DNA of 64,000 bases from Paracerasibacillus soli (GCF_034006335.1 NZ_JAWDIQ010000001.1), one strand, 5' to 3'; positions 31,768 to 42,133 are shown, counted from the first letter of the stretch. Made by a program: numbers and translations. Notes: a model not told the origin generated them from the sequence alone.

Positions 31768-32037
31768 ATGGCTATTACGAAAGAACGTAAAAATGAGATT
31801 ATCAACGAATTCAAAGTACATGAAAATGATACTGGTTCTCCAGAAGTACAAATTGCTGTATTAACGGAGGAAATTAATAATCTTAACCAACACTTACGTA
31901 TACACAAGAAAGACCACCACTCTCGTCGTGGACTAATGAAAATGGTTGGTAAGCGTCGTAATTTACTAACATATTTACGTAATAATGACGTTACACGTTA
32001 CCGTGATCTTATTCAAAAACTCGGCCTACGTAGATAA
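31768..32037 (+). CDS. rpsO: 30S ribosomal protein S15
   Basis: Primary-binding small-subunit protein S15. It is 89 residues and intact: MAITKERKNEIINEFKVHEN, GSPEVQIAVLTEEI, HKKDHHSRRGLMKMVGKRR and LRNNDVTRYRDLIQKLGLRR. ATG 31768 follows TTGGAGGTG. It is placed between ribF and pnp as in B. subtilis and ends in its own terminator. Confidence 0.97.
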   Translation: MAITKERKNEIINEFKVHENDTGSPEVQIAVLTEEINNLNQHLRIHKKDHHSRRGLMKMVGKRRNLLTYLRNNDVTRYRDLIQKLGLRR

Positions 32038-32044
32038 TTTGTTT

Positions 32045-32074
32045 AAAAAAGCAGGAGTAATCCTGCTTTTTTTT
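32045..32074 (+). terminator. Rho-independent terminator after rpsO
   Basis: AAAAAAGCAGGA (32045-32056) and TCCTGCTTTTTT (32061-32072) form a strong stem with a 4-nt loop and an eight-T tail. Confidence 0.92.
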
Positions 32075-32188
32075 GCAATGTTTTTAAGTGTTCATAAGCA
32101 TTAAAATAAATACTTACATAAAAAAACAACACTGTTTGTAAACTAAGAGAAAACGAATCATGTAAGATGAAAGGAGTACTATTTATTC

Positions 32189-34288
32189 ATGTCAGATGAT
32201 AAACATGTATTTTCCACGGAAATATCAGGTAAAACATTTACAGTAGAAATAGGGGAACTGGCAAAACAAGCTAATGGTGCTTGTATGGTACGTTATGGTG
32301 ATTCTTCAGTTCTTTCGGTAGCAACTGCTTCAAAAGAACCAAAAGATCTACCTTTCTTCCCACTAACTGTCAATTATGAAGAAAGATTATATGCAGTTGG
32401 TAAAATTCCAGGAGGTTTTATAAAAAGAGAAGGTCGACCAAGTGAAAAAGCTATTTTAGCTTCTCGACTCATTGACAGACCATTACGTCCGTTATTTCCA
32501 GATGGATTTCGTAATGAAGTACAAGTTATTAGTACTGTAATGAGTGTCGATCAAGATTGTTCAACTGAAATTGCTGCAATGATTGGATCTTCTATTGCTT
32601 TAAGTATTTCTGATATCCCATTCGCAGAACCTATTGCTGGGGTTCATGTTGGTAGAATTGAAGGAGAATTTATTATTAATCCAACAATTGAACAACATGA
32701 AAAAAGTGATATTGAATTAACGGTTGCTGGAACTAAAGATGCGATTAACATGGTAGAAGCAGGTGCAAACGAAGTACCCGAAGAAGTGATGTTAGAGGCT
32801 ATCATGTTTGGTCATGAAGCCATTAAGCAACTCGTTGCATTTCAAGAGGAAATTGTTCAGACAGTTCATCAAGATAAAATGGAAGTTATTTTATTTGAGG
32901 TTGATGATAAGTTACAAGAGACAGTAGAACGTGCTGCGAAGGATAAACTTATCGAAGCTATTCAAGTAAAAGAAAAACACGCAAGAGAAGAAGCGATTAA
33001 TCATGTGAAAGAAGAAGTTCTCGCACAATATGACGAAGAAGATACAGATGTCATAAAAAAAGTGAAATCTGTATTGGACCATATTGTAAAATCAGAGGTT
33101 AGACGCTTAATTACACAAGAAAAAGTACGTCCAGATGGTCGGAAACCTGATGAAATTAGACCTTTATCATCTAAAGTAAGTATTTTGCCACGTACACACG
33201 GTTCAGGATTATTTACACGCGGACAGACACAAGCGTTAAGTATCTGTACGTTAGGCGCTTTAGGTGACGTACAAATTTTAGATGGACTAGATTTAGAAGA
33301 ATCAAAACGCTTTATGCATCATTATAATTTCCCACAATACAGTGTCGGAGAAACGGGCCCAATACGTGGACCAGGTCGTCGGGAAATTGGACATGGTGCA
33401 CTAGGGGAACGTGCATTAGAAGTTGTAGTTCCAAGTGAAAAAGACTTTCCGTATACAATTCGTCTTGTTTCAGAAGTATTGGAATCAAATGGTTCGACAT
33501 CACAAGCTAGTATTTGTGCAAGTACATTGGCTATGATGGACGCAGGGGTTCCAATTAAAGCACCAGTAGCAGGAATTGCCATGGGACTAGTTACAGATGG
33601 TAACGATTATACAATCTTAACTGATATTCAAGGCATGGAAGATGCGTTAGGCGATATGGACTTTAAGGTTGCTGGAACGGAAAAAGGTGTAACAGCACTA
33701 CAGATGGATATTAAGGTAGAGGGTTTATCAAAGGAAATTTTGGCAGAAGCTCTTACACAAGCTAAAAAAGGACGCATGCAAATTTTAGAATCAATGATGC
33801 AAACGATAAAAGCGCCAAAAGATGAACTTTCACCATATGCACCAAAAATATTAACAATGCATATCAAACCTGAGAAAATCCGTGATGTCATCGGCCCAAG
33901 TGGAAAGCAAATTAACCAAATTATTGATGAAACTGGTGTGAAGATAGACATTGAACAAAACGGAGATATTTTCATTTCCTCTACTGATGAGGCAATGAAT
34001 AAAAAGGCACAAAAGATTATTGAAGATATTGTGCGCGAAGTTGAAGTCGGTCAAATCTATTTAGGAACTGTAAAAAGAATTGAAAAATTTGGTGCTTTTG
34101 TTGAATTGTTCAAAGGAAAAGATGGCCTTGTTCATATCTCTGAACTAGATGAAAAGCGAACGAATAAAGTTGAGGATGTTGTAAAAATCGGTGATCAAAT
34201 AATGGTAAAAGTGAAAGAAATTGATTCACAAGGTAGAGTTAATTTATCACGAAAGGCTGTTTTAGCCGAGCAAAACCAAAATCAATGA
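32189..34288 (+). CDS. pnp: Polyribonucleotide nucleotidyltransferase (PNPase)
   Basis: Phosphorolytic 3'-5' exoribonuclease of the degradosome-like network. It is 699 residues and intact. First RNase PH domain (GGFIKREGRPSEKAILASRL), all-helical linker, second RNase PH domain (RTHGSGLFTRGQTQAL, MDAGVPIKAPVAGIAMGL, DFKVAGTEKGVTALQMDIK), KH (IRDVIGPSGKQINQI) and S1 (GTVKRIEKFGAFVEL, GLVHISEL). ATG 32189 follows AAAGGAGTAC. One of the few long genes here without an indel. Confidence 0.97.
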   Translation: MSDDKHVFSTEISGKTFTVEIGELAKQANGACMVRYGDSSVLSVATASKEPKDLPFFPLTVNYEERLYAVGKIPGGFIKREGRPSEKAILASRLIDRPLRPLFPDGFRNEVQVISTVMSVDQDCSTEIAAMIGSSIALSISDIPFAEPIAGVHVGRIEGEFIINPTIEQHEKSDIELTVAGTKDAINMVEAGANEVPEEVMLEAIMFGHEAIKQLVAFQEEIVQTVHQDKMEVILFEVDDKLQETVERAAKDKLIEAIQVKEKHAREEAINHVKEEVLAQYDEEDTDVIKKVKSVLDHIVKSEVRRLITQEKVRPDGRKPDEIRPLSSKVSILPRTHGSGLFTRGQTQALSICTLGALGDVQILDGLDLEESKRFMHHYNFPQYSVGETGPIRGPGRREIGHGALGERALEVVVPSEKDFPYTIRLVSEVLESNGSTSQASICASTLAMMDAGVPIKAPVAGIAMGLVTDGNDYTILTDIQGMEDALGDMDFKVAGTEKGVTALQMDIKVEGLSKEILAEALTQAKKGRMQILESMMQTIKAPKDELSPYAPKILTMHIKPEKIRDVIGPSGKQINQIIDETGVKIDIEQNGDIFISSTDEAMNKKAQKIIEDIVREVEVGQIYLGTVKRIEKFGAFVELFKGKDGLVHISELDEKRTNKVEDVVKIGDQIMVKVKEIDSQGRVNLSRKAVLAEQNQNQ

Positions 34289-34304
34289 TGTTCGTCTTAA
34301 TGAA

Positions 34305-34330
34305 GAAGCTGGAAAACCAGTTTCTTTTTT
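34305..34330 (+). terminator. Terminator after pnp
   Basis: GAAGCTGG (34305-34312) pairs with CCAGTTTC (34317-34324) using one G-T pair, followed by TTTTTT. Confidence 0.82.
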
Positions 34331-34448
34331 ATGTTACGATTCTTTTGAAAGAAATCAAATGTACATACACTTAGAGCAAATACAGTAAGAAAAACATAAC
34401 ATATCTTGTCCAACCCCCTCATACAAATAGAATGAGGGAGGGGCATGT

Positions 34449-35399
34449 ATGAAACGTTATCAAGGAATTATTCATCTTATTGTATTTGTTTTTATTGTAG
34501 CTTTAGTTTGGGATATGCAATACAATCCTTTTACAGTCCATGATTTTCAAAGTGGCTCTTTTGTCGAGGTAGTAAATGCAGAAGATCCTCTTTTTAAAGA
34601 AATTAAAAATAAAAGTGATCAATATAAAGAAGAACCTACAGATGCGTATATCGATCGAGTATGGAAGAAAACACCTGGACGTAATGGCAGAAAGGTAAAT
34701 ATAAACAAATCGTATGAGTTAATGAAGGGATCCGGTAATTTCGATGAGAAAAAGCTCGTTTTTGACCAGGTAAATCCAGAAACTTCATTAGAAGATTTAC
34801 CTGCAGCTCCTATTTATCGGGGACATCCGGATAAAGATATGGTTGCCTTTTTAATTAATGTTTCATGGGGGACAGAACATATTCCAACGATTTTAAAAAC
34901 GTTAAAGGCCAATGAAGTAAAAGCAACTTTTTTTATAGAAGGAAAATGGGCAAAGGAAAATGTTGAATACGTAAAAATGATTGCAGAGGAAGGGCACTCA
35001 TTAGGTAATCATGCTTATAATCATCCTGATATGGCACATCTTAATAATGAGGAAATTGAAAAACAAATTGTACAGACAAATGAAATTATTAAGGCTATTA
35101 CTGGGGAAACTCCAAAATGGTTTGCACCACCGAGTGGAAGCTTTACTGATCAAGTAGTCAAGGTTGCGCATGAGCATCAGATGCAAACCATACTATGGAC
35201 GGTTGACACAATAGATTGGAAGAAACCATCTGTATCTGTTATGATGAACCGGGTAATGAATAAAGTGCATCCTGGCGCAACAATTTTAATGCATCCAACT
35301 CCGCCTGTCGCTCAAGGAATGGATCAAATGATAAAGGAAATACTGAGAAAAGGATATAAAATTGGTACAATAGATAAACTATTATCTGAAGAACGTTAA
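34449..35399 (+). CDS. ylxY: Polysaccharide deacetylase-like sporulation protein YlxY
   Basis: A 316-residue NodB-fold protein with an N-terminal membrane anchor or signal (about 6-24), found after pnp in Bacillaceae. The NodB second motif is present as GHSLGNHAYNHPDM, plus WFAPPSGSF and TILWTVDTIDW. The first motif, normally TFDDG with the catalytic and metal-binding Asp pair, reads LINVSWGTEH, so deacetylase activity is doubtful. ATG 34449 follows GAGGGAGGGG. A separate transcription unit is likely since a terminator precedes it. Confidence 0.88.
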   Translation: MKRYQGIIHLIVFVFIVALVWDMQYNPFTVHDFQSGSFVEVVNAEDPLFKEIKNKSDQYKEEPTDAYIDRVWKKTPGRNGRKVNINKSYELMKGSGNFDEKKLVFDQVNPETSLEDLPAAPIYRGHPDKDMVAFLINVSWGTEHIPTILKTLKANEVKATFFIEGKWAKENVEYVKMIAEEGHSLGNHAYNHPDMAHLNNEEIEKQIVQTNEIIKAITGETPKWFAPPSGSFTDQVVKVAHEHQMQTILWTVDTIDWKKPSVSVMMNRVMNKVHPGATILMHPTPPVAQGMDQMIKEILRKGYKIGTIDKLLSEER

Positions 35400-35448
35400 T
35401 AATTATTCGGATTTTCAAGGTTTAAAGGTTTAAGGAGGTAAACCCGTT

Positions 35449-36668
35449 ATGCTTACAAAACATACATGTAAAAATGGACTACGAATCGTACTAGAACAAA
35501 TCCCATCAGTGCGTTCTGTATCAATGGGTATTTGGGTATTAACTGGATCAAGAAACGAATCCAAAGAATTAAACGGAATTTCGCACTTTTTGGAACATAT
35601 GTTTTTCAAAGGAACGAAAACGCGGTCAGCACAAGATATTGCGGAAGCATTTGATTCGATAGGTGGTCAAGTGAATGCTTTTACTTCAAAAGAATATACA
35701 TGCTATTATGCTCGTGTAATGGATACACATAAAGAGTATGCATTCGACATTTTAGCAGACATGTTTTTTAATTCTACCTTTGATGGAAAAGAAATGCAAC
35801 GTAGAAAAAAGTTATTTATGAAGAAATCAAAATGTATGAAGATACACCTGACGACATCGTACATGATCTACTAGCCCGTGCGTCATTCGGAGAACATCCA
35901 CTAGGCTATCCAATTCTAGGAACAGAAGAGCAGTTAGCTTCCTTTGATGAGGAGACATTACGTGCGTATATTAAGAAGCACTATATTCCAGAAAATATTG
36001 TTATCTCTGTTGCAGGTAACGTTGATAGTTCATTCCTTACTTTTGTAGAGGATTTGTTTGGTTCTTTTCAATACGACAATCATGAAACACCAATTGAAAA
36101 ACCAACATTTATCGGTAACCAAATACAAAGAAGCAAAGATACAGAACAAGCCCACATATGTTTAGGTTATAATGGGTTTTCTGTAGATGACGCACAAATT
36201 TATAGTATGATCGTCATGAACAATGTACTCGGTGGAAATATGAGCTCAAGATTGTTTCAAGAGGTAAGAGAAAAACAAGGCCTTGCATATTCTGTTTTTT
36301 CTTATCATACATCCTATTTAGACAGCGGGTTATTAACAATTTATGCTGGAACTGGTAAAGAACAGTTATCACACCTTAGAGAAACGATTCAAAATACAGT
36401 TCAAACATTTGTTGAAAAAGGAATCACAGAGAAAGAATTAAACAATAGTAAAGAACAATTAAAAGGTAGTCTCATGTTAAGTTTAGAAAGTACGAACAAC
36501 AGGATGAGTCGTAACGGCAAGAACGAACTACTATTACAACGTCACCGTACATTAGATGAAATGATCCAGGAAATTGACACGGTAAGCGATTCATCTGTTC
36601 AAGACGTTATAGATTTTGTTTTCAAACATGATTATTCTACTGCTATCATCGCACCGGAACATACCTAA
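35449..36668 (+). CDS. mlpA: M16 family zinc peptidase MlpA/YmxG (one frameshift)
   Basis: Processing-peptidase-like M16 protease. The inverted zinc motif HFLEH is at about 35584-35598 (residues 46-50), and the downstream Glu region is found in the restored frame. One A is missing near 35810, where QRRKKVIYEEIKMYEDTPDD should be read. About 407 residues. ATG 35449 follows TAAGGAGGT. In B. subtilis this gene also follows ylxY. Confidence 0.92.
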
Positions 36669-36735
36669 TAGATGATACATATTCCTTCTTTCCTTGAATA
36701 TATATGTGTACAACATATGAATTGGAGGGAATGCA

Positions 36736-36969
36736 TTGCGATATAGGGATATTAGTGGAAAAGAAATTGTTAATATACACCACGGTACAAGACTCGGAAT
36801 CCTTGGACAAACAGATTTGGAGATAGATACGACAACTGGACAAATACGTGCATTTATTATTCCGGATTACAAATGGTTTGGGTTGAAAAAACAAGGAGAA
36901 GAAACGAAAATCAATTGGAATGCAATAAAGAAGATCGGCGAAGATATGATCATGGTGGATATGAAATAA
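36736..36969 (+). CDS. ymxH: YlmC/YmxH family small protein (PRC-barrel)
   Basis: A 77-residue single PRC-barrel protein (MRYRDISGKEIVNIHHGTRL). The start is TTG 36736, behind GGAGGGA. YlmC/YmxH proteins are associated with sporulation genes, function not settled. It sits between mlpA and the dipicolinate operon as in B. subtilis. Confidence 0.88.
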   Translation: MRYRDISGKEIVNIHHGTRLGILGQTDLEIDTTTGQIRAFIIPDYKWFGLKKQGEETKINWNAIKKIGEDMIMVDMK

Positions 36970-37020
36970 TCTAATAAAAAAGCATTATACAAATAAAAAA
37001 GAATAATAATGGATCATGTT

Positions 37021-37058
37021 GCTTGTAGAGATAGTAGTTTTCTCTACAAGCTTTTTTT
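37021..37058 (+). terminator. Rho-independent terminator after ymxH
   Basis: GCTTGTAGAGA (37021-37031) and TCTCTACAAGC (37041-37051) form a perfect 11-bp stem followed by seven T. Confidence 0.92.
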
Positions 37059-37125
37059 ATTCCAAAATTACTCCAAAATAAGTCTTAATCAATCATGGAA
37101 ACGATTATTTTTTACTTACTTAATC

Positions 37126-37152
37126 ACTCTCTTTTCAATATGACATAAGCTA
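37126..37152 (+). promoter_or_regulatory. Predicted SigK promoter of the dipicolinate operon
   Basis: AC at 37126-37127, a 16-bp spacer, then CATAAGCTA (37144-37152) fit the SigK pattern AC-N16-CATANNNTA. It lies about 75 bp before dpaA, which in B. subtilis is made in the mother cell under SigK. Confidence 0.6.
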
Positions 37153-37228
37153 TATAGAAAATAATTTTTACGGGGGCTTTCACTATTCGTTAAAACCGAT
37201 AAGAAACAGCATGGAGGTAGTTATTTGC

Positions 37229-38115
37229 ATGAATCAGATCATTGCGATTATTGGTGGGGATGCAAGATATATTGAGTTAATCCGACAATTAAACGCACTT
37301 TCACATATCACAACCATTATTACAGGGTTTAACAAATTAGAACAAGGTTTTACTGGTTCAAAACAAATGGATTTTGAGGATTTAGAGCTTAAAACATTAG
37401 ACGCTATCGTACTACCGATAACTGGTACAAATGGAGCAGGTAAAGTGGAAACTGTTTTTTCTGATGAAAAGATTAGTTTGTCAAAAGAATGGTTTCAAAA
37501 ACTTTCCAAACCTACGCCTATTTTTACAGGTATAACAAACGAGTATTTAAATAATATTACGAAAGATACAAACGCCGTTCTTATTCCTTTATTAAATCGA
37601 GATGATGTTGCAATTTATAATTCAATCCCTACAGCCGAAGGAACCATTATGATGGCAATGGAACACACCGATTACACCATCCACTCATCAAGGGTTATTG
37701 TTGCTGGCTTTGGTAGGGTAGGTCATACTGTAGCAAATAAATTTTCCGCATTAGGTGCAAAAGTATCGGTGGCTGCAAATCATATTCGTGACTTAGCTAG
37801 GGTTACCGAAATGGGATTAACAGCAATACCATTAGATAAACTAGCTGATCATACGGGAAGCTGTGATATTTTGATTAATACAATTCCGGCACCAGTTATT
37901 CATAAAGAGGCAATTAAGTATCTTCCTCCGCATGCTTTAATATTTGATTTAGCTTCTAAACCTGGGGAACAGATTTCGAATATGCTGAAAGGCGCGGCAT
38001 AAAAGCCATTTTGTCAGAAAGCCTACCAGGAGTTGTAGCCCCAAAAACTGCTGGGAAAATATTAGCTGATGTCATTATTCAAATTTTACAAGAGCGAAAG
38101 GGTGGATTAAAATGA
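37229..38115 (+). CDS. dpaA: Dipicolinate synthase subunit A (one frameshift)
   Basis: With DpaB it forms dipicolinate from dihydrodipicolinate in the mother cell for spore-core dehydration. N-terminal MNQIIAIIGGDARYIELIRQ, NSIPTAEGTIMMAMEHTDYTIH and a Rossmann NAD(P) motif VAGFGRVGHTVA are seen. One G is missing near 37968; the restored end has PGGTDFEYAERRGIKAILSE and VAPKTAGKILAD. ATG 37229 is placed by CATGGAGGTAG. It overlaps dpaB by 4 bp. Also known as spoVFA. Confidence 0.93.
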
Positions 38116-38702
38116 ATTTTGAAGGAAAGAGAATTGGATTTGGTTTAACAGCTTCACATTGCACTTATGAGGCGGTCTTTCCACAAATAGAACGGTTAAT
38201 GGAATTAGGAGCGGAAGTTTATCCAGTCGTGTCGTATAATGTGAAGAATGTAGATACAAAGTTTGGAAAAGCAAAGGATCATATTGAAAAAATTGAGACA
38301 ATCACTGGTAAAAAGGTGATTGCAACAATCCCAGATGCGGAACCTCTAGGACCTATTACGCCACTAGATTGTATGGTTATTGCACCTTTGACGGGAAATT
38401 CAATGAGTAGGCTAGCCAATGCAATTACAGATTCTCCTCCTCTAATGGCCGCAAAAGCAACGATGCGCAATCAAAAACCAGTAGTACTAGGTATCGCTAC
38501 AAATGATGCTTTAGGTTTAAACGGGGTAAATTTGATGCGTCTAATGGCTAGTAAATTAGTTTACTTTATTCCATATGGGCAAGATGCACCATTTAAGAAA
38601 CCAAATTCATTAGTATCCAATATGGAATTACTGTCTGAAACAGTGGACCATGCATTACAAGGAAAACAGTTGCAACCAGTACTCATTCCATTTATTGATT
38701 AA
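38112..38702 (+). CDS. dpaB: Dipicolinate synthase subunit B
   Basis: Flavoprotein-like partner of DpaA (spoVFB), 196 residues and intact. MNFEGKRIGFGLTASHCTYE and the flavin-site-like APLTGNSMSRLANAITDSP are typical. ATG overlaps the dpaA stop (ATGA), showing translational coupling. Confidence 0.95.
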   Translation: MNFEGKRIGFGLTASHCTYEAVFPQIERLMELGAEVYPVVSYNVKNVDTKFGKAKDHIEKIETITGKKVIATIPDAEPLGPITPLDCMVIAPLTGNSMSRLANAITDSPPLMAAKATMRNQKPVVLGIATNDALGLNGVNLMRLMASKLVYFIPYGQDAPFKKPNSLVSNMELLSETVDHALQGKQLQPVLIPFID

Positions 38703-38777
38703 GCAATATGTGGTAAAATAAGAACATTGAATGATATAAGTAAAAAAAGCAGAGTGATAGTGAAAGGGAGAATACAA

Positions 38778-39826
38778 ATGTCTAATAAAACATATAACGT
38801 CGCAGTAGTAGGTGCTAGTGGTGCAGTTGGTCAAACGATTGTCCGTGTATTGGAGAAACGGAATTTTCCAATTAACACCTTAAAGCTGTTATCTTCAAGT
38901 CGTTCCGCTGGTAGAGTAGTAGAATTTGCTGGAAAAGAAATTGTGCTAGAAGAAGCAACTCCTGACAGCTTTGCTAATATAGATATAGCACTGTTTTCCG
39001 CTGGTGGGGCAATATCTAAAAAACTCGCTCCAGAAGCAGTAAAAGAGGCGCGGTAGTCATTGATAATACAAGTGCTTATCGAATGGATGAAGATGTTCCG
39101 TTAATCGTTCCGGAAGTAAATGAAATAGATATCAAAAAACATAAGGGAATTATTGCAAATCCTAACTGTTCGACAATTCAAATGGTAGCTGCATTAAAAC
39201 CAATTCAAGAAGCGTTTGGTCTAAATCGTATTATTGTTTCCACATATCAAGCAGTTTCTGGAGCAGGTTCATTAGCTAGTGATGAGCTAAGAACAGAGTC
39301 AATGGACTATTTAACTGGAAAACCAATTGAACCGAAAATTTTACCTGTTAGTGGTGATAAAAAGCATTATCAAATAGCTTTTAATGCACTACCACAAATT
39401 GACCTTTTCCAAGAAAATGGATATACCTTTGAAGAATTGAAAATGATAAACGAGACGAAGAAAATTATGCATGCTCCTAACTTAAAAGTTGCAGCTACAT
39501 GTGTACGAATTCCCGTTTTTACTTCCCATGCAGAGAGTGTATATGTGGAAATAGACAAAGCGGGTGTCACTGTTGCAGACTTCCAAGAAGTGATAAAAAA
39601 TGGAAATGGCATTACCTTACAAGATCAACCTAAAACACAAACGTATCCATCCCCTTTAGCGGCTGCAGATAAAGATGAAGTGTTTGTTGGTCGAATTAGA
39701 AAAGATTTAGATTGTGATAATGGCTTTCATTTGTGGATTGTAGCTGATAACTTATTAAAAGGTGCTGCTTTAAATACAGTACAAATTGCGGAGAGTGTCA
39801 TCCGAAATAATTGGCTTACATTATAA
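38778..39826 (+). CDS. asd: Aspartate-semialdehyde dehydrogenase (one frameshift)
   Basis: Second step of the aspartate pathway leading to diaminopimelate, lysine, threonine and dipicolinate. VVGASGAVGQTIVRVLEKR is the NADP site; the catalytic Cys is in NPNCSTIQMV; HAESVYVEI follows. One A is missing near 39042; with it KRGAVVIDNTSAYRMDEDVP is restored. ATG 38778 follows GAAAGGGAG; an in-frame upstream codon at 38727 is not needed. About 350 residues. Confidence 0.94.
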
Positions 39827-39846
39827 CTTGAGGAGTTTACGTCATC

Positions 39847-41082
39847 ATGCAGATATTAGTACAAAAATTTGGAGGTACTTCTGTTCAAAATGATTCGAAC
39901 AGGAAACATGTCATCCAACATATAAAAAATGCATTGCTACAAGAATATAAAGTGATAGTTGTCGTTTCTGCATTAGGTAGAAAGCCGGATCCATATGCAA
40001 CAGATACTTTACTCGATTTAGTAAACTATCCAGCCACATATACCTCAAATCGAGAACTTGATCTGCTTATGTCGTGTGGAGAAACAATTGCATCTGTCGT
40101 GTTATCAAATGAGTTACAAAAGAATCACGTGCGTTCAATTGCGTTAACCGGCGCACAAGCCGGTTTTTTAACAAGCGATGATTTTAATCAAGCAAAAATT
40201 AAACATGTACATCCGGAACGTGTATTGAAAGAATTCGAAACACATGATGTCGTTGTAGTGGCAGGATTTCAAGGGCAATCAGAGGCAGGCGATATTACAA
40301 CTATTGGCAGAGGCGGAAGTGATACGACCGCTGCTGCCATTGGTGCTGCTACAAATGCAGAACGTATTGAAATTTTTACGGATGTGAATGGAATTATGAC
40401 AGCAGATCCACGCGTAGTGGAATCTGCTTGTCCTTTGGATGTTGTAACGTATACGGAAATATGTAATCTAGCATACCAAGGAGCAAAAGTCATTCATCCA
40501 CGAGCAGTAGAAATTGCTATGCAGGCAAAAATTCCGATGCGAGTTCGTTCCACATATGCAGAAGACGGTGGGACATTGGTAACTTCTTCACGAGCGGCTG
40601 AATTAGGTATGGATATTACAGATCGGTTAATTACAGGAATTGCTCACATTGCAAATATTGCACAAATAAAAGTAAACATGAAAGAAGGTTCTAGTCGTCA
40701 ATCGGATGTCAAGGCGATGGCTGATGCTGGAATTTCAGTTGACTTTATCAACATATCTCCTACAGGTGTTGTTTATACAGTTCCGAATACGCATCGAGAA
40801 AAAGCAATATCTATTTTAAAAACATTAGGCTTTGAATCAGAAACGACAGATAATTGTGCAAAGGTTTCTGCAGTAGGTGCTGGGATGACTGGTGTACCTG
40901 GAGTAGCATCTCGTATTGTTCAAGCATTAACAGAGGCGGATGTACAAATTCTTCAGTCTGCAGATAGTCACACAACAATTTGGGTTTTAGTGAAAGAAGA
41001 AGATTTAAAGACTGCTGTAAACGCACTACATGAAGAATTTGAACTAGGTAAAATAAATAAAAAAGAGCTTCATGAAAGGTAG
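39847..41082 (+). CDS. dapG: Aspartokinase I (DapG type)
   Basis: Aspartate kinase feeding diaminopimelate and dipicolinate synthesis; the DapG isoform is inhibited by meso-diaminopimelate in B. subtilis. It is 411 residues and intact: VQKFGGTSVQ, GRGGSDTTAAAIGAA, EIFTDVNGIMTADPRVV, and two C-terminal ACT domains. ATG 39847 follows TTGAGGAG. The stop overlaps the region just before dapA by design of the asd-dapG-dapA operon. Confidence 0.96.
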   Translation: MQILVQKFGGTSVQNDSNRKHVIQHIKNALLQEYKVIVVVSALGRKPDPYATDTLLDLVNYPATYTSNRELDLLMSCGETIASVVLSNELQKNHVRSIALTGAQAGFLTSDDFNQAKIKHVHPERVLKEFETHDVVVVAGFQGQSEAGDITTIGRGGSDTTAAAIGAATNAERIEIFTDVNGIMTADPRVVESACPLDVVTYTEICNLAYQGAKVIHPRAVEIAMQAKIPMRVRSTYAEDGGTLVTSSRAAELGMDITDRLITGIAHIANIAQIKVNMKEGSSRQSDVKAMADAGISVDFINISPTGVVYTVPNTHREKAISILKTLGFESETTDNCAKVSAVGAGMTGVPGVASRIVQALTEADVQILQSADSHTTIWVLVKEEDLKTAVNALHEEFELGKINKKELHER

Positions 41083-41089
41083 GAAAAAA

Positions 41090-41956
41090 ATGAACTTTGG
41101 TAATGTATTGACGGCCATGGTTACCCCGTTTGATAAAGATGGAAATGTGGACCATAATCGAACGAACGATTTAATTGAACATTTATTAGCGAATGGGACA
41201 GACGCTTTAGTTGTTGCAGGTACAACAGGTGAGTCTCCAACCTTATCGCACGATGAGAAAATTGCATTATTTAAACATGTCGTAGCAGTAGTGAACAAAC
41301 GGGTTCCTGTTATCGCAGGTACTGGAAGTAACAATACGAAAGAATCGATACTTTTAACAAAAGAGGCCGAAGCTTGTGGTGTAGATGGGATCATGTTAGT
41401 TGTACCTTACTACAATAAACCAAATCAATTGGGAATGTATGAACATTTTAAAGCAATCGCACAAGAAACAAAACTACCCATTATGTTGTACAACATACCT
41501 GGGCGTTCAGCAGTGAAAATGAGTGTGGAAACAATCATAAGGTTAAGTGAAATTGAAAATATTGTTTCAGTCAAAGAAGCAAGTGGAGACTTAGACCAAG
41601 TTTCGGAAATAATTGCACATACTTCAGAAGACTTTTCTTTATACTCTGGAGATGATGGATTGACGTTACCAATGCTTGCAATTGGAGCTGATGGAGTTGT
41701 TTCTGTTGCATCGCATATAATAGGAAATGAGATGCAAACGATGATTAAGGCATTTCAATCTGGTCAAAATAAAGAGGCTGCAGCGATTCATCGAAAAGTA
41801 CTTCCGGTTATGAATGGGCTTTTTTCTGCACCATCCCCAACGCCTGTTAAAGCTGCCTTAAAACTATATGGTGTCGACTGTGGTTCTGTACGATTACCTT
41901 TAGTTGAATTGACGAACCAAGAGGAACAATTTATTAAATCTTTATTAAATAAGTAA
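41090..41956 (+). CDS. dapA: 4-hydroxy-tetrahydrodipicolinate synthase
   Basis: Condenses aspartate semialdehyde with pyruvate. 288 residues, intact: GNVLTAMVTPFDKDGNVD, GTTGESPTLSHDEK, the Tyr in YNIPGRSAV and the Schiff-base Lys in VKEASGDL. ATG 41090 overlaps nothing, 7 bp after dapG, with AAAGGTAGG before it. In B. subtilis rnjB follows; here a terminator and then tepA. Confidence 0.96.
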   Translation: MNFGNVLTAMVTPFDKDGNVDHNRTNDLIEHLLANGTDALVVAGTTGESPTLSHDEKIALFKHVVAVVNKRVPVIAGTGSNNTKESILLTKEAEACGVDGIMLVVPYYNKPNQLGMYEHFKAIAQETKLPIMLYNIPGRSAVKMSVETIIRLSEIENIVSVKEASGDLDQVSEIIAHTSEDFSLYSGDDGLTLPMLAIGADGVVSVASHIIGNEMQTMIKAFQSGQNKEAAAIHRKVLPVMNGLFSAPSPTPVKAALKLYGVDCGSVRLPLVELTNQEEQFIKSLLNK

Positions 41957-41984
41957 AAAATCGGCGAATGAGCCGATTTTTTTA
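41955..41984 (+). terminator. Rho-independent terminator after dapA
   Basis: AAAAAATCGGC (41955-41965) pairs with GCCGATTTTTT (41972-41982), ending in a T run; overlaps the dapA stop codon by two bases. Confidence 0.92.
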
Positions 41985-42133
41985 TTTACACTTTTCTTCA
42001 AAAGTCAGGGAACCATTAATTTAACGCATGTATCCAGATAATATAGAACATACTAGTTGTAGAGGATGATTATTTGCCATGTTCGATTACCTATAAAAGG
42101 TGTGGAACATGAGAAAAGGAGTTGCATGTAGAA

